From Parietaria judaica (Eukaryota; Streptophyta; Magnoliopsida; Rosales; Urticaceae), in contig OX940868.1 of NCBI GenBank assembly GCA_954871525.1, forward strand, positions 16,034,556-16,098,555: 64,000 nucleotides of DNA. The letters run 5' to 3'. Shown here in pieces: positions 12,151 through 23,341 of the stretch; within the stretch, counting starts at the first letter, position 1; every line of letters starts with the position of its first letter. The position numbers were made by a program, and so were the translations under genes. The notes under the pieces are model-generated. The model saw nothing but the letters and a program-made list of their open reading frames with translations, was not told the DNA's origin and searched no databases.

Positions 12151-12348
12151 AGCATTTACAATAAAGCTCGTACTGAGCATTTACAAGAATAAATAAAATA
12201 CAATATATAACTATAAATATCAATATCAATAAATGATAAATATTTGCTACAACCATAACACAATCAATTATAATAATATCAATATAATATTCATGTATTT
12301 ATTGCCACTAATTGTGACATATGAGTATGTCGATATTTTCAATACATT
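12151..12348 (-). repeat. 5' LTR of the degenerate copia element
   Basis: Counterpart of 8705-8896; plus strand ends TTTCAATACA. An almost identical copy lies at 25234-25431 because the whole region is duplicated. Confidence 0.65.
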
Positions 12349-12852
12349 TTGTCGTCATGGCATGACCATAATAAATTTCGGTTAACTGATACGATCAAGA
12401 AGTGTATACTTTCTCAAAGGTAAAAAAAAATAAAAATTGACAGAAAACAAAAGTCCTAGAAATTTACGTCACTTGGTACTTAGATCGCTACAAATGAATT
12501 TTAAGTACATTGTCGCTATTTTTTGTTTAAATTTAAACTCGTATGTCACTATTATTTTATAAGATAATAACTAGATCTATTTGATTTCGTTTATATTATT
12601 CAAATCGTGAAGTATAATTATAATTGTTATGCGTAGGTATCAGTTGGCTTTCTGATTTACTCGAGGATTATATAAATAACATGTGACTTGAAGAATTATT
12701 TTACTATACAGTTAAGTTCTTCAGCCATTGACGATTGATGTTACTATTCTATGGACGACTCTGCTTATTGGTCGTATAATAATACGAAAATTAATGTCAC
12801 GTGAACATGGTAATGTTGGAAGTATCGATTAAGTTAATTTTACGTAATCGAA

Positions 12853-15800
12853 AGGGAGGAGGAAAGCCCTGAAGAAGCCCTCGAACTCACCCAGAAAGAG
12901 GCAAACGAAGAGCGCCCCGTTCCTGAAAACTCTCAGGGGCCAGCACAATCACAAACCACCCGGCGATCAGCCTTTGATCGGCTCGGGGGGTACGAAGGTG
13001 CCGCCAACAATGCGAGAAGTCGACGAAGGGAACATCGGCGACAGAGACATGCCCCAAACGATGAGGAGGATCTCCGACACCACCTAGACCACACCGGACA
13101 ACAAAGAGACAATCGGCAACGCAAAAGCCGAAAAAGGGAAAGATCTCACGACCCCGAGGAATCGGGTAGTGACGGCAGCTCAAGGAGATCCGACAACTCC
13201 CGGCGCCCCCGGCACTAGGAGGGAGAATATGTCATCCGCGCAATAGGCACTCAGGCGGCAACCCCGCCATGCGAGGACCTCAAAAGCAAGCTCCAAACCC
13301 TCGAACGAGAAATGCAGAGGCTCACGGCGGCCCAAAGCACTAACCCCGTGACACGAAGCTTAGCTGAGGGGAACATCTCCCCTCTGACGGATCACCTGCT
13401 CGCCGAGGATCTCGACGGAGATCTGAGATTCCCACTAAATCTCACCTACGACGGCTCTACCGACCCAACATACCACCTGGTGCAATACCAGTTCAACATG
13501 CGAGTAAAGAAGTGCTCACCCGCCACAATGTGTCAGGCTTTCTGCCTCAGTCTTGCGGGACCCGCCTTCGAATGGTACCAACGCCTTCCGAAAGGATCCA
13601 TCGGGTCCTTCGACGAACTCGCGGAGCGATTCACTTCACGTTTCGCAAGCTCAATCTCGCAGCGCAAGCCAAAGTCCTACCTGTGGACTCTCAAGCAGCG
13701 CAAGGACGAGACATTACAGGCGTACCTGAAAAGGTTCGTCGAGGAATCAAACAAAGTTGCCAGTTACACAGACGACGACGCCATTACCGCCGTAATCGAC
13801 GGCCTGCCACTATGCGATTTCTCTCGCTCCCTCGTCAAAGAGAGGCCAGTATCGATGGCCGAATTGATGGCAAGGGCAGCCAAAGACATTGCTGTCGACG
13901 AATACTTCGGCGGCAGGAACCAGTTCAACTCTGACGATCAGAGTCGCAACGACCGAAAAGGTGGTAGCGGCGTACCGCAGAGTAAAAAGCAGCACCCACA
14001 GCCCAACTCAGGGAACAGACCACCGTTGCATAAACGGGCGGATAAATTCCGGAAAGATGCAAACTTCACTCCTCTGACGGCCTCACCCGCAACGATCTTC
14101 AGCCTCCATGGAGATAAGTTCGGGAGACCGCCGCCACTCAAGAAAAATGCCAAGAAAGACATGAACCGATACTGCGAATACCACCAGGATCACGGCCATA
14201 CAACATCAGAATGCTATCAGCTGAAAAGGCAGATCGAGCAACTGATTCAAGACGGACAACTCAAGGAGTTCGTCAAGAAACTAGTCTCAGGAGGCGGGAA
14301 CACCCGCAACCAGAGCCAGCAAGACATCAGCCCCCAACGTGAAGACAGCCCCGCTCAATCTCGCGCTGGAAAAGCGCCAGAAGAGGGCAGGCCATCCCAG
14401 TTCCACGTCATATCAACCATCATGGGCGGACCCGAGACCGGAGATTCGTGCAATCAACGAAAGCGATACGCCAGATCCCTCGGGAAAGACTATGACGTCA
14501 ATCAAGTCAATGTCACCCGCCTCAGAGGAGCATCCCACATGCTCCCCAGTCAAGAAATCACCTTCACCGAGCAGGAGGCTCGGAGGATCTCTCACCCGCA
14601 CAACGACGCCATCGTGACTGATATACTAGTCGCCAACAGCCGAGTTCGGCGAGTTCTGATTGATAACGGAAGCTCCGCCGACGTCATCTTCAAATCCGCC
14701 TTGATCCAAATGAACCTCGGAGGGTTGATCCCCACACCGGTAAAGACACCTCTTTACGGTTTCAGCGGAAAATCCGTCTACACCGAGGGCGCCATCACCC
14801 TACCCACGACATTCGGATCCGAGGACGGAGCTTTGACCACCAAGATGATCAGGTACCTGGTGGTAGACCAACCTTCGGCCTACAATGTCATTCTGGGACG
14901 CCCCAGCCTCAACAAACTGCAAGCCATCACGTCTACCTTTCATCTACTCGTCAAATTCCCAACGGAAAATGGGATAGGAATTATGAAAGGTAGTCAGCAA
15001 GAATCCAGGAATTGCTACGCCCAGGGTACAAAACCCGGGAAGAACGAGTCGGTTATCAACACGATATGCCAACTCGAGGAAGAACTTCCCGAATGCCCCA
15101 GGAACGCAAGAATGTTTGGTGAGCTGGACCCTCGGGATGACAGGCGCAAGCCCACCATGGAACCTTCATCGGAAGTGACGCAAGTCCCGATCTCGGCTGA
15201 CCGGCCCGAAAGGACGGTCACAATCGGGGCCCAACTCCCAGTCATGATCAAGACCAGGTTGATCGCATTCTTAAGAGAATTCAAGGATGTGTTCGCTTGG
15301 TCACACGCCGACATGCCTGGCATCGACCCTGAAATCGCCGTCCACCGATTGAATATCGAAGCAGGAAGAGCGCCGAAGATCCAACGCCGGCGCGCCTTCA
15401 ACCATGAGCGATATCAGGCGATCAGCGAAGAGGTCAACAAACTCATCTCCGCCGACTTCATCAAGGAAGTGACGTATCCCGACTGGGTATCCAACGTAGT
15501 GATGGTGAAGAAGCCAAACGGGAAGTGGAGAATCTGCATAGATTATTCCGACCTCAACGCAGTATGCCCCAAAGATTGTTTCCCGCTGCCAAGAATAGAC
15601 CAGTTGGTAGATGCCACCGCCGGCCACCAGCTCATGAGTATGATGGACGCATACTCAGGATACAATCAAATCCGAATGCACGAGCCTGATCAGATACACA
15701 CGACATTCGTGACTGATCGGGGACTCTATTGCTATAAAGTCATGCCATTCGGACTCAAGAACGCCGGAGCCACGTACCAACGCCTGGTCAACAAGATTTT

Positions 15801-17526
15801 CGCCCCACTAATCGGGAAGACTATGGAAGTATACGTGGACGACATGATTGTGAAAAGTCTTCGGGAAGAAGACCACGTCAACGACCTGCGAGAGACATTC
15901 CTGTTACTGAGAAAGTATCAGATGAAGCTAAATCCGGCCAAGTGCGCCTTCGGAGTCGAGTCCGGGAAGTTCCTGGGATACATCGTCAACAGACGAGGTA
16001 TTGAGGCTAACCCTGAGAAGATCAAGGCCCTCCTCGAGATGAGAAGCCCGCAACGGATCAAAGAGGTGCAAACCCTGAACGGAAGAATCAACGCTCTAGG
16101 AAGGTTCGTCTCAAAAGCCACGGATCGATGCCAACCTTTCTTTCAAGCCCTGAAGGGTAGAAAGAACTTTGTCTGGAACGAGAAGTGCGAAGCCGCCTTC
16201 CAGGAGCTGAAAGCCTACCTCGGATCACCACCCTTACTGTCAAAACCAAAGGAGGGGGAATCACTCTACCTCTACCTCTCGGTGTCAATTCGAGCAGTAA
16301 GCGCTGTGCTGGTCCGGGAAGAAGACAAGAGGCAACTGCCGATCTATTACATCAGCAAGGCCCTCCTTGACGCTGAAACGCGTTACACGCAAATCGAGAA
16401 ACTGGCACTAGCACTGGTCACCGCCGCGAAGAAACTCCGCCCGTATTTCCAGGCTCACCAGATAGTCGTAAGAACGGAGCACCCAGTCCGAAAGGCACTA
16501 CTCAAAGGAACCTCCTCACGAATGGCTATCTGGTCGCAAGAGCTAGGAGAATACGGCGTCGAGTACCAAGCAAGGGTGGCCATCAAAGGACAAGCCGTGG
16601 CAGATTTCATCGCCGAGTTCACATACGACGCCGAGGTCGAAACCGAGGAAGAAATGAACGAAGCACCCAAGCCACCAAAGAGGAAAAGTACCCCCGACGG
16701 CCCGACCTGGAGCCTCCACGTCGACGGTGCCTCAAACATGCACGGGTCAGGGGCCGGGGTGGTCCTCACCAACCCCGACGGTGAAAAACTCCGTTACGCC
16801 CTCCGCTTCGAGTTTAAGGCTTCAAACAACGAGGCTGAATACGAAGCACTGCTAGCCGGACTGCAAATCGCACACAAACTCCAGGTGAAAAACCTGCGAA
16901 TCCACTGCGACTCCCAGCTGATAGTGAAACAAGTAGAAGGCGAGTACCAGGCAAAGGAAGCTCACATGGTGGCATATCTGGCAGAAACGAAACGACGCCT
17001 AGAGCCACTATCCTGGTACGAGGTCACGCAGATTCCGCGAGGCGAGAACTCGGAAGCTGACGCCCTGGCAAGGGCCGCTTCCGGGGCGGGCGACGAAGGA
17101 CTGGAAAAAGTCCCAATCGAAGCCCTCAGCCAGCCTTCGATAAAGAAGCCCGAATCCCCTGACGTTGAAACCAGAACTGAAATGACGAAGGGGCTCGAGA
17201 AAGAAACAACCCCAACCACTGACAAGGAAATCCTCTCCCTGGCGAGCGAACCCGGCGAAAGCTGGACCACCCCGGTGAAAGAATACCTGAGACACGGTAC
17301 TCTCCCGGCCGATCGCAAAGAAGCCAGGCAGCTCAAGCTCCGAGCAACGAGATATGTGTTGCACAACGGAGAACTCTACAAACGAGGCTTCATGCAACCT
17401 CTCCTGAAATGCCTTGAAGAACAAGACGCCAACCTAGTCCTCCGCGAAATCCACGAAGGAATTTGCGGAAACCACTACGCTGGACGATCTCTGGCTCTGA
17501 AGGCCCTGAAACAAGGGTACTTCTGA
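12853..17526 (+). pseudogene. gypsy gag-protease-RT-RNase H-aRNase H (two nonsense codons)
   Basis: One frame is open from 12853 to 17523 except for TAG at 13216-13218. The gag part has RSAFDRLG, a gag core (FEWYQRLP, then DELAERFTSRF) and the knuckle-like CEYHQDHGHTTSEC near 14176. Protease has LIDNGSSADVIF near 14650. RT has WRICIDYSDLN and YVDD at 15832-15843. A gypsy RNase H follows (TRYTQIEKLALALV), with a weak first catalytic position. Then comes an archaeal-type RNase H from about 16710 with HVDGASN, NNEAEYEALLAGL and IHCDSQLIVKQ. TGA at 17524-17526 stands where the integrase zinc domain has tryptophan (GYFW). The lost N-terminus lies beyond the junction at 12853. Confidence 0.93.
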
Positions 17527-18498
17527 CCCACTCTCAAGAATGACTCCGCCGAAATGGCGCGAAGATGTGACAGATGCCAAAGGTTCGCGCAAATCCCGCG
17601 ACAGCCGGCGGTCCCACTCTGCCCTGTAATGGTCCCCCGTCCCTTCGTAAAATGGGGGATCGACCTGATCGGAAAACTCCCAAAAGCGCCAGGAGGGGTG
17701 GAATACGCCATAATCGCCATCGACTACTTCACCAAATTGGTCGAAGCAGAACCAATGGCAAAGATCACTCAGACGAACACAACGAACTTCATCTGGCGCA
17801 ATATAGTGTGCCGACACGGGATCCCCGAGTCCATCATCACCGACAACGCCAAACAGTTCAACAACTCGGACCTCCGATCGTTCTGTCAAGACCTCGGAAT
17901 AAACAACACTTATTCCTCCCCAGTCTACCCACAAGCCAACGGCCAAGTCGAGTCAGTCAACAAGGATATCAAGGCAATCCTGAAAAAGAAACTTGTCGAG
18001 AAGAAAGGGAAATGGGCCGAAGAAATGCCAGCCGTGCTCTGGGCGTACCGCACCACCGCCAGAAACGCAACGGGTGAAACTCCATTCGCTCTAACGTATG
18101 GCGTCGAGGCGGTCATCCCCGCGGAGATCACAGTGCCATCACCACGGGTCGAACTCTACGACCCGGAGCGAAACTCCGAAGCGCTAAGAGCCGAGCTCGA
18201 CCTCCTTGAAGAAAGGAGAAACGACGCCTACACCCGCCTAGCGGCCCAAAAGCGAATTGTAGAGCGATACTACAATTCGAAAGTCAAGGCAAGACGCTTT
18301 CTTGAAGGCAGCCTTGTCCTCAGGAAAGTGGGGCAGAACACACAAGTTCAGGGAGCCGGAGTTCTGGGGCCCACCTGGGAAGGTCCCTATCGCGTCACCG
18401 AGATCATCCGAGACGGAACTTATCGACTGGAAGAGATGGGGGGTAAGGAGATTCCCCGTCCCTGGAACGTCGAGCATCTGAAGCAATACTACCAGTAA
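17527..18498 (+). pseudogene. gypsy integrase, separated from pol by one nonsense codon
   Basis: The same frame continues after the TGA at 17524. The HHCC zinc finger spans the stop: HEGICGNHYAGRS before it and CDRCQRFA after it. The catalytic triad is visible as the Asp of KWGIDLIGKLP, the Asp of ITDNAKQFNN and the Glu of GQVESVNKDIK. The C-terminal GPTWEGPYRV module is present and the frame ends normally at YYQ. There is no chromodomain, consistent with a Tat rather than a chromovirus element. Apart from the single stop the enzyme looks complete. Confidence 0.92.
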
Positions 18499-18873
18499 GC
18501 CAGCGCGAGACAAGAAACGAGTCGTACACCCGGAGCGAGAAACCTGCGAAGTACGGAACCCAAACAAACTAAGCGACGACCGGGAGCCCGGCCAGTCTAG
18601 GGAAAATCTTCCCTGGAATGTTCCGATCTAGGTTGAAGCTAAGAAAAAACAAAAACAAAAGGCTCCAACACAAGCATAAAAGCTCGCGAGGAACACGCTC
18701 GATACCATCGTCTCCGCCACAGAACACCCCAGTCGGTCCGGAAATAGCTCCGATGTACCAATCTATGTAAAAGAAGGCACCGCAAGAAGTGCCAAATCAA
18801 ATAGAAAATTGTCATTTCGACTATCACATATGTCTCTACTTGTATAGTTTTTTCCCAACCCTAACGGATTACT

Positions 18874-18891
18874 CAAAAACTGGGGGGTTAA
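18874..18891 (+). other. PPT-like tract downstream of pol
   Basis: Shares the 16-base sequence AAAACTGGGGGGTTAA with the true PPT next to the 3' LTR (ending 23341). It sits between the end of pol and the 3' UTR repeats, about 4.45 kb before the 3' LTR. Confidence 0.6.
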
Positions 18892-18950
18892 CGGGAATAG
18901 GCAAAGAGACATATATATATATATAAAAAAAGAGAAAGGCCCTAAACAAA

Positions 18951-19495
18951 GCCCGGACTTCGATCCCGCTTGTTCAGGCAACCAAGTCCGAAACCGTAAG
19001 CCGCCCTCCCAGGCGCTGACCTCGGCACCCGAGACGGTAAGCCGCCCTCCCAGGCGCCAACTTCGGGAAGCCAAACGCCTCACAAGCGTCCTCCAGGCAA
19101 CAAAGCCCTAACAAATCCCGGACTTCGGTCCCGCTTGTTTAGGCAACCAAGTCCGAAACTGTAAGCCGCCCTCCCAGGCGCCGACCTCGGCACCCGAGAC
19201 AGTAAGCCGCCCTCCCAGGTGCCAACTTCAGGAAGCCAAACGCCTCACAAGCGTCCTCCTGGCACAAGTCCTAGCACGGCCCGGACCTCGATCCGGCCTG
19301 CTCAGGCGCTAAATCCGAAACTGTAAGCCGCCCTCCCAGGCGCCGACCTCGGCACCCGAGACAGTAAGCCGCCCTCCCAGGTGCCAACTTCGGGAAGCCA
19401 AACGCCTCACAAGCGTCCTCCTGGCACAAGTCCTAGCGCGGCCCGGACCTCGATCCGGCCTGCTCAGGCGCTGAGTCCGAAACTGTAAGCCGCCC
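18951..19495 (+). repeat. 3' UTR tandem repeats, about 165-bp unit, 3.3 copies
   Basis: Units start near 18951, 19117, 19281 and 19442 with CCCGGAC(T/C)TCG. Each contains the doubled phrase TAAGCCGCCCTCCCAGGCGC and GCCAAACGCCTCACAAGCGT. The last copy is truncated. Tandem repeats in this position are known from Tat-lineage elements. Confidence 0.85.
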
Positions 19496-19848
19496 CGAAG
19501 AAAGATCAACAAGGCTCGGGGGGTCAAAGATCTATCTCGAAAGGCGCAAAGTACGTAAGATACGTCGAAACCACCGCCGATGTAAGAATCGGAAGCTGAG
19601 CCGAACCGCCTGGGATAGTAGATACCTGCAGCGAAAGAAAGAAGGGGTAAAACCGAGAAAAGGGGAAACCAACGCGAACAGCGAAATAAAGCCGACGCAA
19701 CCTCAATCGAGGCGCAAAAAGACGTGGTATACAAAATGGTAACTAAAGTCAAATATATACAAGCCGTGCCCAGAAGGCGTCAGTCAAAACCCCACCACAG
19801 GCGGTGGAGGCTACAAAGACTCTGAAAGAAAGAGTATGAAGAAACGCG

Positions 19849-20831
19849 CTACTCTGCTCCATGGCCCCCGAAGTGCGGAAAATCGCCCGTGCTGCTACCG
19901 GTAGCATCATAAGCACCTATGTAGCCGGCGGCAGGATCACCAAATCCCGCCAACGCTGCCAGAGGGTCGGGATGGACCGCTGGAGGAAGAGCCGGAATCA
20001 CCGCCACATAAGGCTCCAGCGTCGCCCTAACATGAGCCGGGAGCTGGTACTGCTCCGTAAAAAAGGCAACAGAGAGCGGGACTCCTTGGTTGGACATCGC
20101 CAAGGAGATGAAGACGGAGACGAAGCCCTCCCAGAAACGGGTGTCTGCGACCTCCGACATGCTGCTCCGCGTGTCCCGAAGATCGGCCTCCAGCGCAGTG
20201 ATGCGACTCCGCGTTGAGACAAGCGCGGAAGCCGTCCGATGATACTCCACGGAGCCACGGGCCAGCTGGCCCGCCAATCGCTCCCGAGTCTCCTGAGCCT
20301 CATGAAGCAGACGGAGGGCAGTTGTCATCCCGCCCTGTGAGATCTCGGCCCTGGACCGATACTCCTGGTTCTCGCGTTCCAGGGAAGCGTTCCGGGCACG
20401 GAGAGAGGCAATCTCCTGCATATACACAGCATCCACCCGGAGATCTCGAGGTGGAACCGGAAACTCGGTGCCGCTAGGAGGAAACACCGAGGGTACCTGC
20501 AAAAAGACAGAGGAGGATGAGCCAAAACAAAAAGGCAAGAGCGACTGAATAAGTCGTAAAGAGAAGCCGAAAATACCGGGGGCAGGGTCTGCCCGGCCAC
20601 GCCAAGCTCCCCAAATGGAGGAGCATAGTCGAAAACGGATGGCTCATGAGCCGCCGCATGCGACGACGACGCACCCGTGGCAGTACCCGGGGTCTTCCCC
20701 CGAGAATGGGTTCCCCTCACCCGACATCGCTCCTCATCATCACCAGTGGCCCGCGTCGGTCGACGAGTTCGGCGCACCAAAACTCCAGAGACGGTCCTCC
20801 CAGAGTCGCCTGTGTTGTCTTCTCCAGCCAT
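19849..20831 (-). CDS. Antisense coiled-coil ORF of the gypsy element, one predicted intron
   Basis: Minus strand. Starts at ATG 20831-20829, reads to 20577, then a canonical 80-nt intron (20576-20497, GTATTT...TTTTTGCAG) and a second exon 20496-19849. Exon lengths are 255 and 648 nt, both multiples of three, joining in phase 0 to 300 residues. The C-terminal exon has a heptad-rich stretch (LRARNASLERENQEYRSRAE and on through LEADLRDTRSS), a likely coiled coil. This ORF may be the 3' exons of the same antisense gene as 21103-23085: another TTTTTGCAG acceptor lies at 20834-20842, but I could not fix the matching donor. Function unknown. Confidence 0.55.
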
Positions 20832-21102
20832 ACCTGCAAAAAGCAAAAACAGAGTTAGAAGCAAGACGAATCAAGTTAAAAGGTAACCAGCAAAGTAAAA
20901 AAGAAACCGTGAAAAGACTGGGACCCCTCCAAAGAAGCCCAGCGCGGTACCAACAGACAATTGGCCGGAAGCCACCCCGACGAAACCCACGCCGACCGCT
21001 CCAGAAACGGAGCAAAATACTCGGGAGTTAACAACCTTGCCATAGAAAGGCTGCCGAAGTCAAAACTCCCGAAAGTCGGGCGGGAACGATGCGGAGGCGG
21101 AA

Positions 21103-23085
21103 CTAGGCGCTGGGGAACAGACCCCAAAAGACCGTACGGGACCCACACCCAGCGACTATGCCAGTAGGGTCCGAATACTGATGAAGGCCAGCAACGCCAA
21201 CGCCCTGATCAGAATCCAGGACACACCAGTTTTCGAGACCCCGCGTACCCCAATAGAGGCGGAGCATGAAGAACTGAAAAAGCTGGTCAGCCGAAAGGGC
21301 GCGACCACGTTCCTCCCGCTACATCGAGTAACACCCGGCATTAAACCGGCAAGCATCCGGGCCGAGCTGGATCGGATGCAAGCCGGTGCGGATCAAAATC
21401 TCCTCCAGCAATGGAGGGATTGGGAGGGTAAATCCAAGGCGGATGCTCTCCAAAGGCACCGCCACCATCCCATCGGGAGGACAGCTGGGCAACGAGCCCT
21501 CCGACGGCGCGCAAACACCCTCGACAGGGACCAGCTCCTCATCCCGATAGAATTCCGCCAGATCATCGGGGGAGACGACGCTCGGAACATCGATATCCGA
21601 GCAATCCAAGGGCGGATCAAACCAAAACCGGGTAGGAGCCTCCTGATCAGGATCAACCCGCCTCCCCACATTCCGATGGAAAATCGGACATGACCCGCCT
21701 GCTATGACGGCTCTATGACGCGATCCGCTCGCGCCAATGGCCATAGGGCGGGTACCTGCAACAACCAAACGGGTATCCGGCTCCGCCGCCGGAGGCAACA
21801 ATGAAGAATGCCCTCTCGGAACCCCGCCGAGATGGGAAGAAGATGGCCCGCCAACGCCAGCCGAAGAGGCTGGCGCCGAAGGCCGGGCCCACCCGGAAGC
21901 TGAAAAGTCCCGGGATATTTCCGGAGCTGAAAATTCTAACCCCGCACCCAGGCCAAGAATGAGGGCGCGGACCCCACCTGAAAAAGGAGGGAACAAAATC
22001 AACGCGCCCCCACTAACGGAAACCTGCCCCGAACCCAAACTGAAAAAGTTTGGGCCCACGAGGAACCCGGCAGGACCGACGGCTCCCGAAGAGGGAACCT
22101 CGGCACCACAACCACCGGCCACCCTCCCGGAGGGTGGCCCCACCACGGACCAAGTCACGCTACCTCCCCGGACCTCGGGGAGGCGGACATCGGCGGGAAA
22201 GGACCACCGGGCCCCACCACGGACGGCCTCGTCCTTGCCGAACTCGCTCGGGCCACCCCGGGCCCACTCGCCACCTCCGACCTCGGGGCGGCTCCTCCCC
22301 GCCCCCGACCGGATCGCCCGGACCTCATGGGGCACGTCGAAGCTAACCCCGGCGACGAGGGGCCCCGCCACGCCCTCACGGGCCTCGTCGAACCCTCGCG
22401 AGGGGACCGGTTCCGCCCGCTCGCCCTCGGCGACACACCAGGGCGGCGAGCCCATAGGCGGAATCGCCGAGGCCTCCCGGCCCACGAGGGACCCCGCTCC
22501 GGCCACCGCGGCGGGATCCGCCCCGGCAGAGGCGAGCCCGACCTCGCGCGAACCTCGCGGAGGGCTCAGCCCAGCCGGGCCACCGCCGACTACCGCGGCG
22601 CCAGGCGACCGCACAGGCGAGGTCGCCCGGACCCCTCAAGCCTCGTGCGGACCGCCTCCGGCAACGGCGAGCTCCTCCGCGCCGGCGAGGGCAAGCCCGA
22701 CCTCGCCTAAGACCCGCGGGAGGAGCGACTCCGCCCGCTCTCCACCGGCCTCGCCACCGAGTGCCACCGGCACCGACGGACTCACAGCGGCCCCCCGGAC
22801 CTCGCGGGGCCCTCCTCCGTCGACGGCGAGCCGCGCGGCGCCGCCTAGGGCTTGGCCGACCTCGCCAATCGCCCGCGCAGGCGAGCCCGCGGCTCCTTGC
22901 TCCACCTCGCAGCCACGAACGCTGCCCTCCTCCTCCACTGGCCTCGCCGGACTCGGACAACCCCGACGAGGGTCTTCTCCGGCGACGGTGGACGCTGGCT
23001 GGGCGGCAGTGGCATCGGTCTGGTTCCCCATGGGAGTCACAGAGAAGTTCGGAGTTGGTTTTTCTCGAACCAACTCGACTTCCAC
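21103..23085 (-). pseudogene. Antisense ORF of the gypsy element, Pro/Gly/Ala-rich with a Transposase_28-like segment
   Basis: A single minus-strand frame runs from ATG at 23085 to a TAG at 21105-21103, interrupted by TGA (22638-22636) and TAG (21321-21319). Most of it is low-complexity Gly/Ala/Pro/Arg. The last 100 residues are more structured (LPIPPLLEEILIRTGLHPIQL, then ALSADQLFQFFMLRLYWG). That segment weakly resembles the putative gypsy-type transposon domain PF04195, encoded antisense in many Tat elements. The assignment rests on position and this short similarity. A TATA box lies about 210 bp upstream. Two or three nonsense changes suggest recent decay. Confidence 0.6.
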
Positions 23086-23290
23086 TCGATTTTTATAAAA
23101 ATCGATCCGAAAGGCGTGTTATAAAAACCAAGCTGCGACAAAGACCACTAAAAACGCAACACTCCGGAAAAAACGGTGCGTGAAAAGGGTAACTGGACAA
23201 AAAGTTACTCAGGTCTGAAAGACTTACTTCGAGTAAAACGCAGATCTCGTCTCGCCTCGGAAATGAGAAAATGAAAGGGCCCACCTCGAA

Positions 23291-23300
23291 TTTATATAAG
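23291..23300 (-). promoter_or_regulatory. Candidate TATA box for the antisense module
   Basis: Minus strand reads CTTATATAAA, about 210 bp upstream of the ATG at 23085 and just inside the 3' LTR. It is correctly oriented for antisense transcription. Confidence 0.4.
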
Positions 23301-23323
23301 TTTCACGGAAATCACGAACTTCC

Positions 23324-23341
23324 GTAAAACTGGGGGGTTAA
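23324..23341 (+). other. Polypurine tract of the gypsy element
   Basis: GTAAAACTGGGGGGTTAA directly abuts the TGTTATGGG start of the 3' LTR. Confidence 0.8.

Larger units (their letters stand above)
8705..12348 (-). mobile_element. Degenerate, internally deleted copia element carrying a gypsy solo LTR
   Basis: Two related blocks of about 190-200 bp (8705-8896 and 12151-12348), both ending in the TATGAGTATGTCGATATT phrase, flank a minus-strand RT-RNase H remnant. This is the layout of a short-LTR copia element. A run of six G on the minus strand next to the left block is the PPT, and TTGGCATCA inside the right block is a decayed iMet primer site. RT begins only about 30 bp inside the right LTR, so gag, protease and integrase are deleted. 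The gypsy LTR at 10259-11853 splits the RT frame. Removing it and one GTAAT copy restores continuity. Confidence 0.75.
10259..12852. repeat. Large direct repeat, copy A
   Basis: Matches 23342-25935 with a constant offset of 13083 and no indel. It covers the gypsy LTR, the copia remnant, the copia LTR and about 500 bp of unrelated flank. Identity ends abruptly after CGTAATCGAA at 12852, where gypsy gag sequence begins. See copy B. Confidence 0.93.

Noticed and set aside
12887..17424. Many antisense frames of 60-140 codons opposite the gypsy gag-pol
   Set aside because: Shadows of the real coding strand; no motif on the minus strand here, unlike the module at 19849-23085.
21737..23098. 453-codon plus-strand frame rich in Pro, Arg and Ser
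   Set aside because: Mirror of the low-complexity antisense frame. I prefer the minus strand because it has a TATA box, splice signals downstream and agrees with known antisense ORFs in this lineage, though the choice is not proven.
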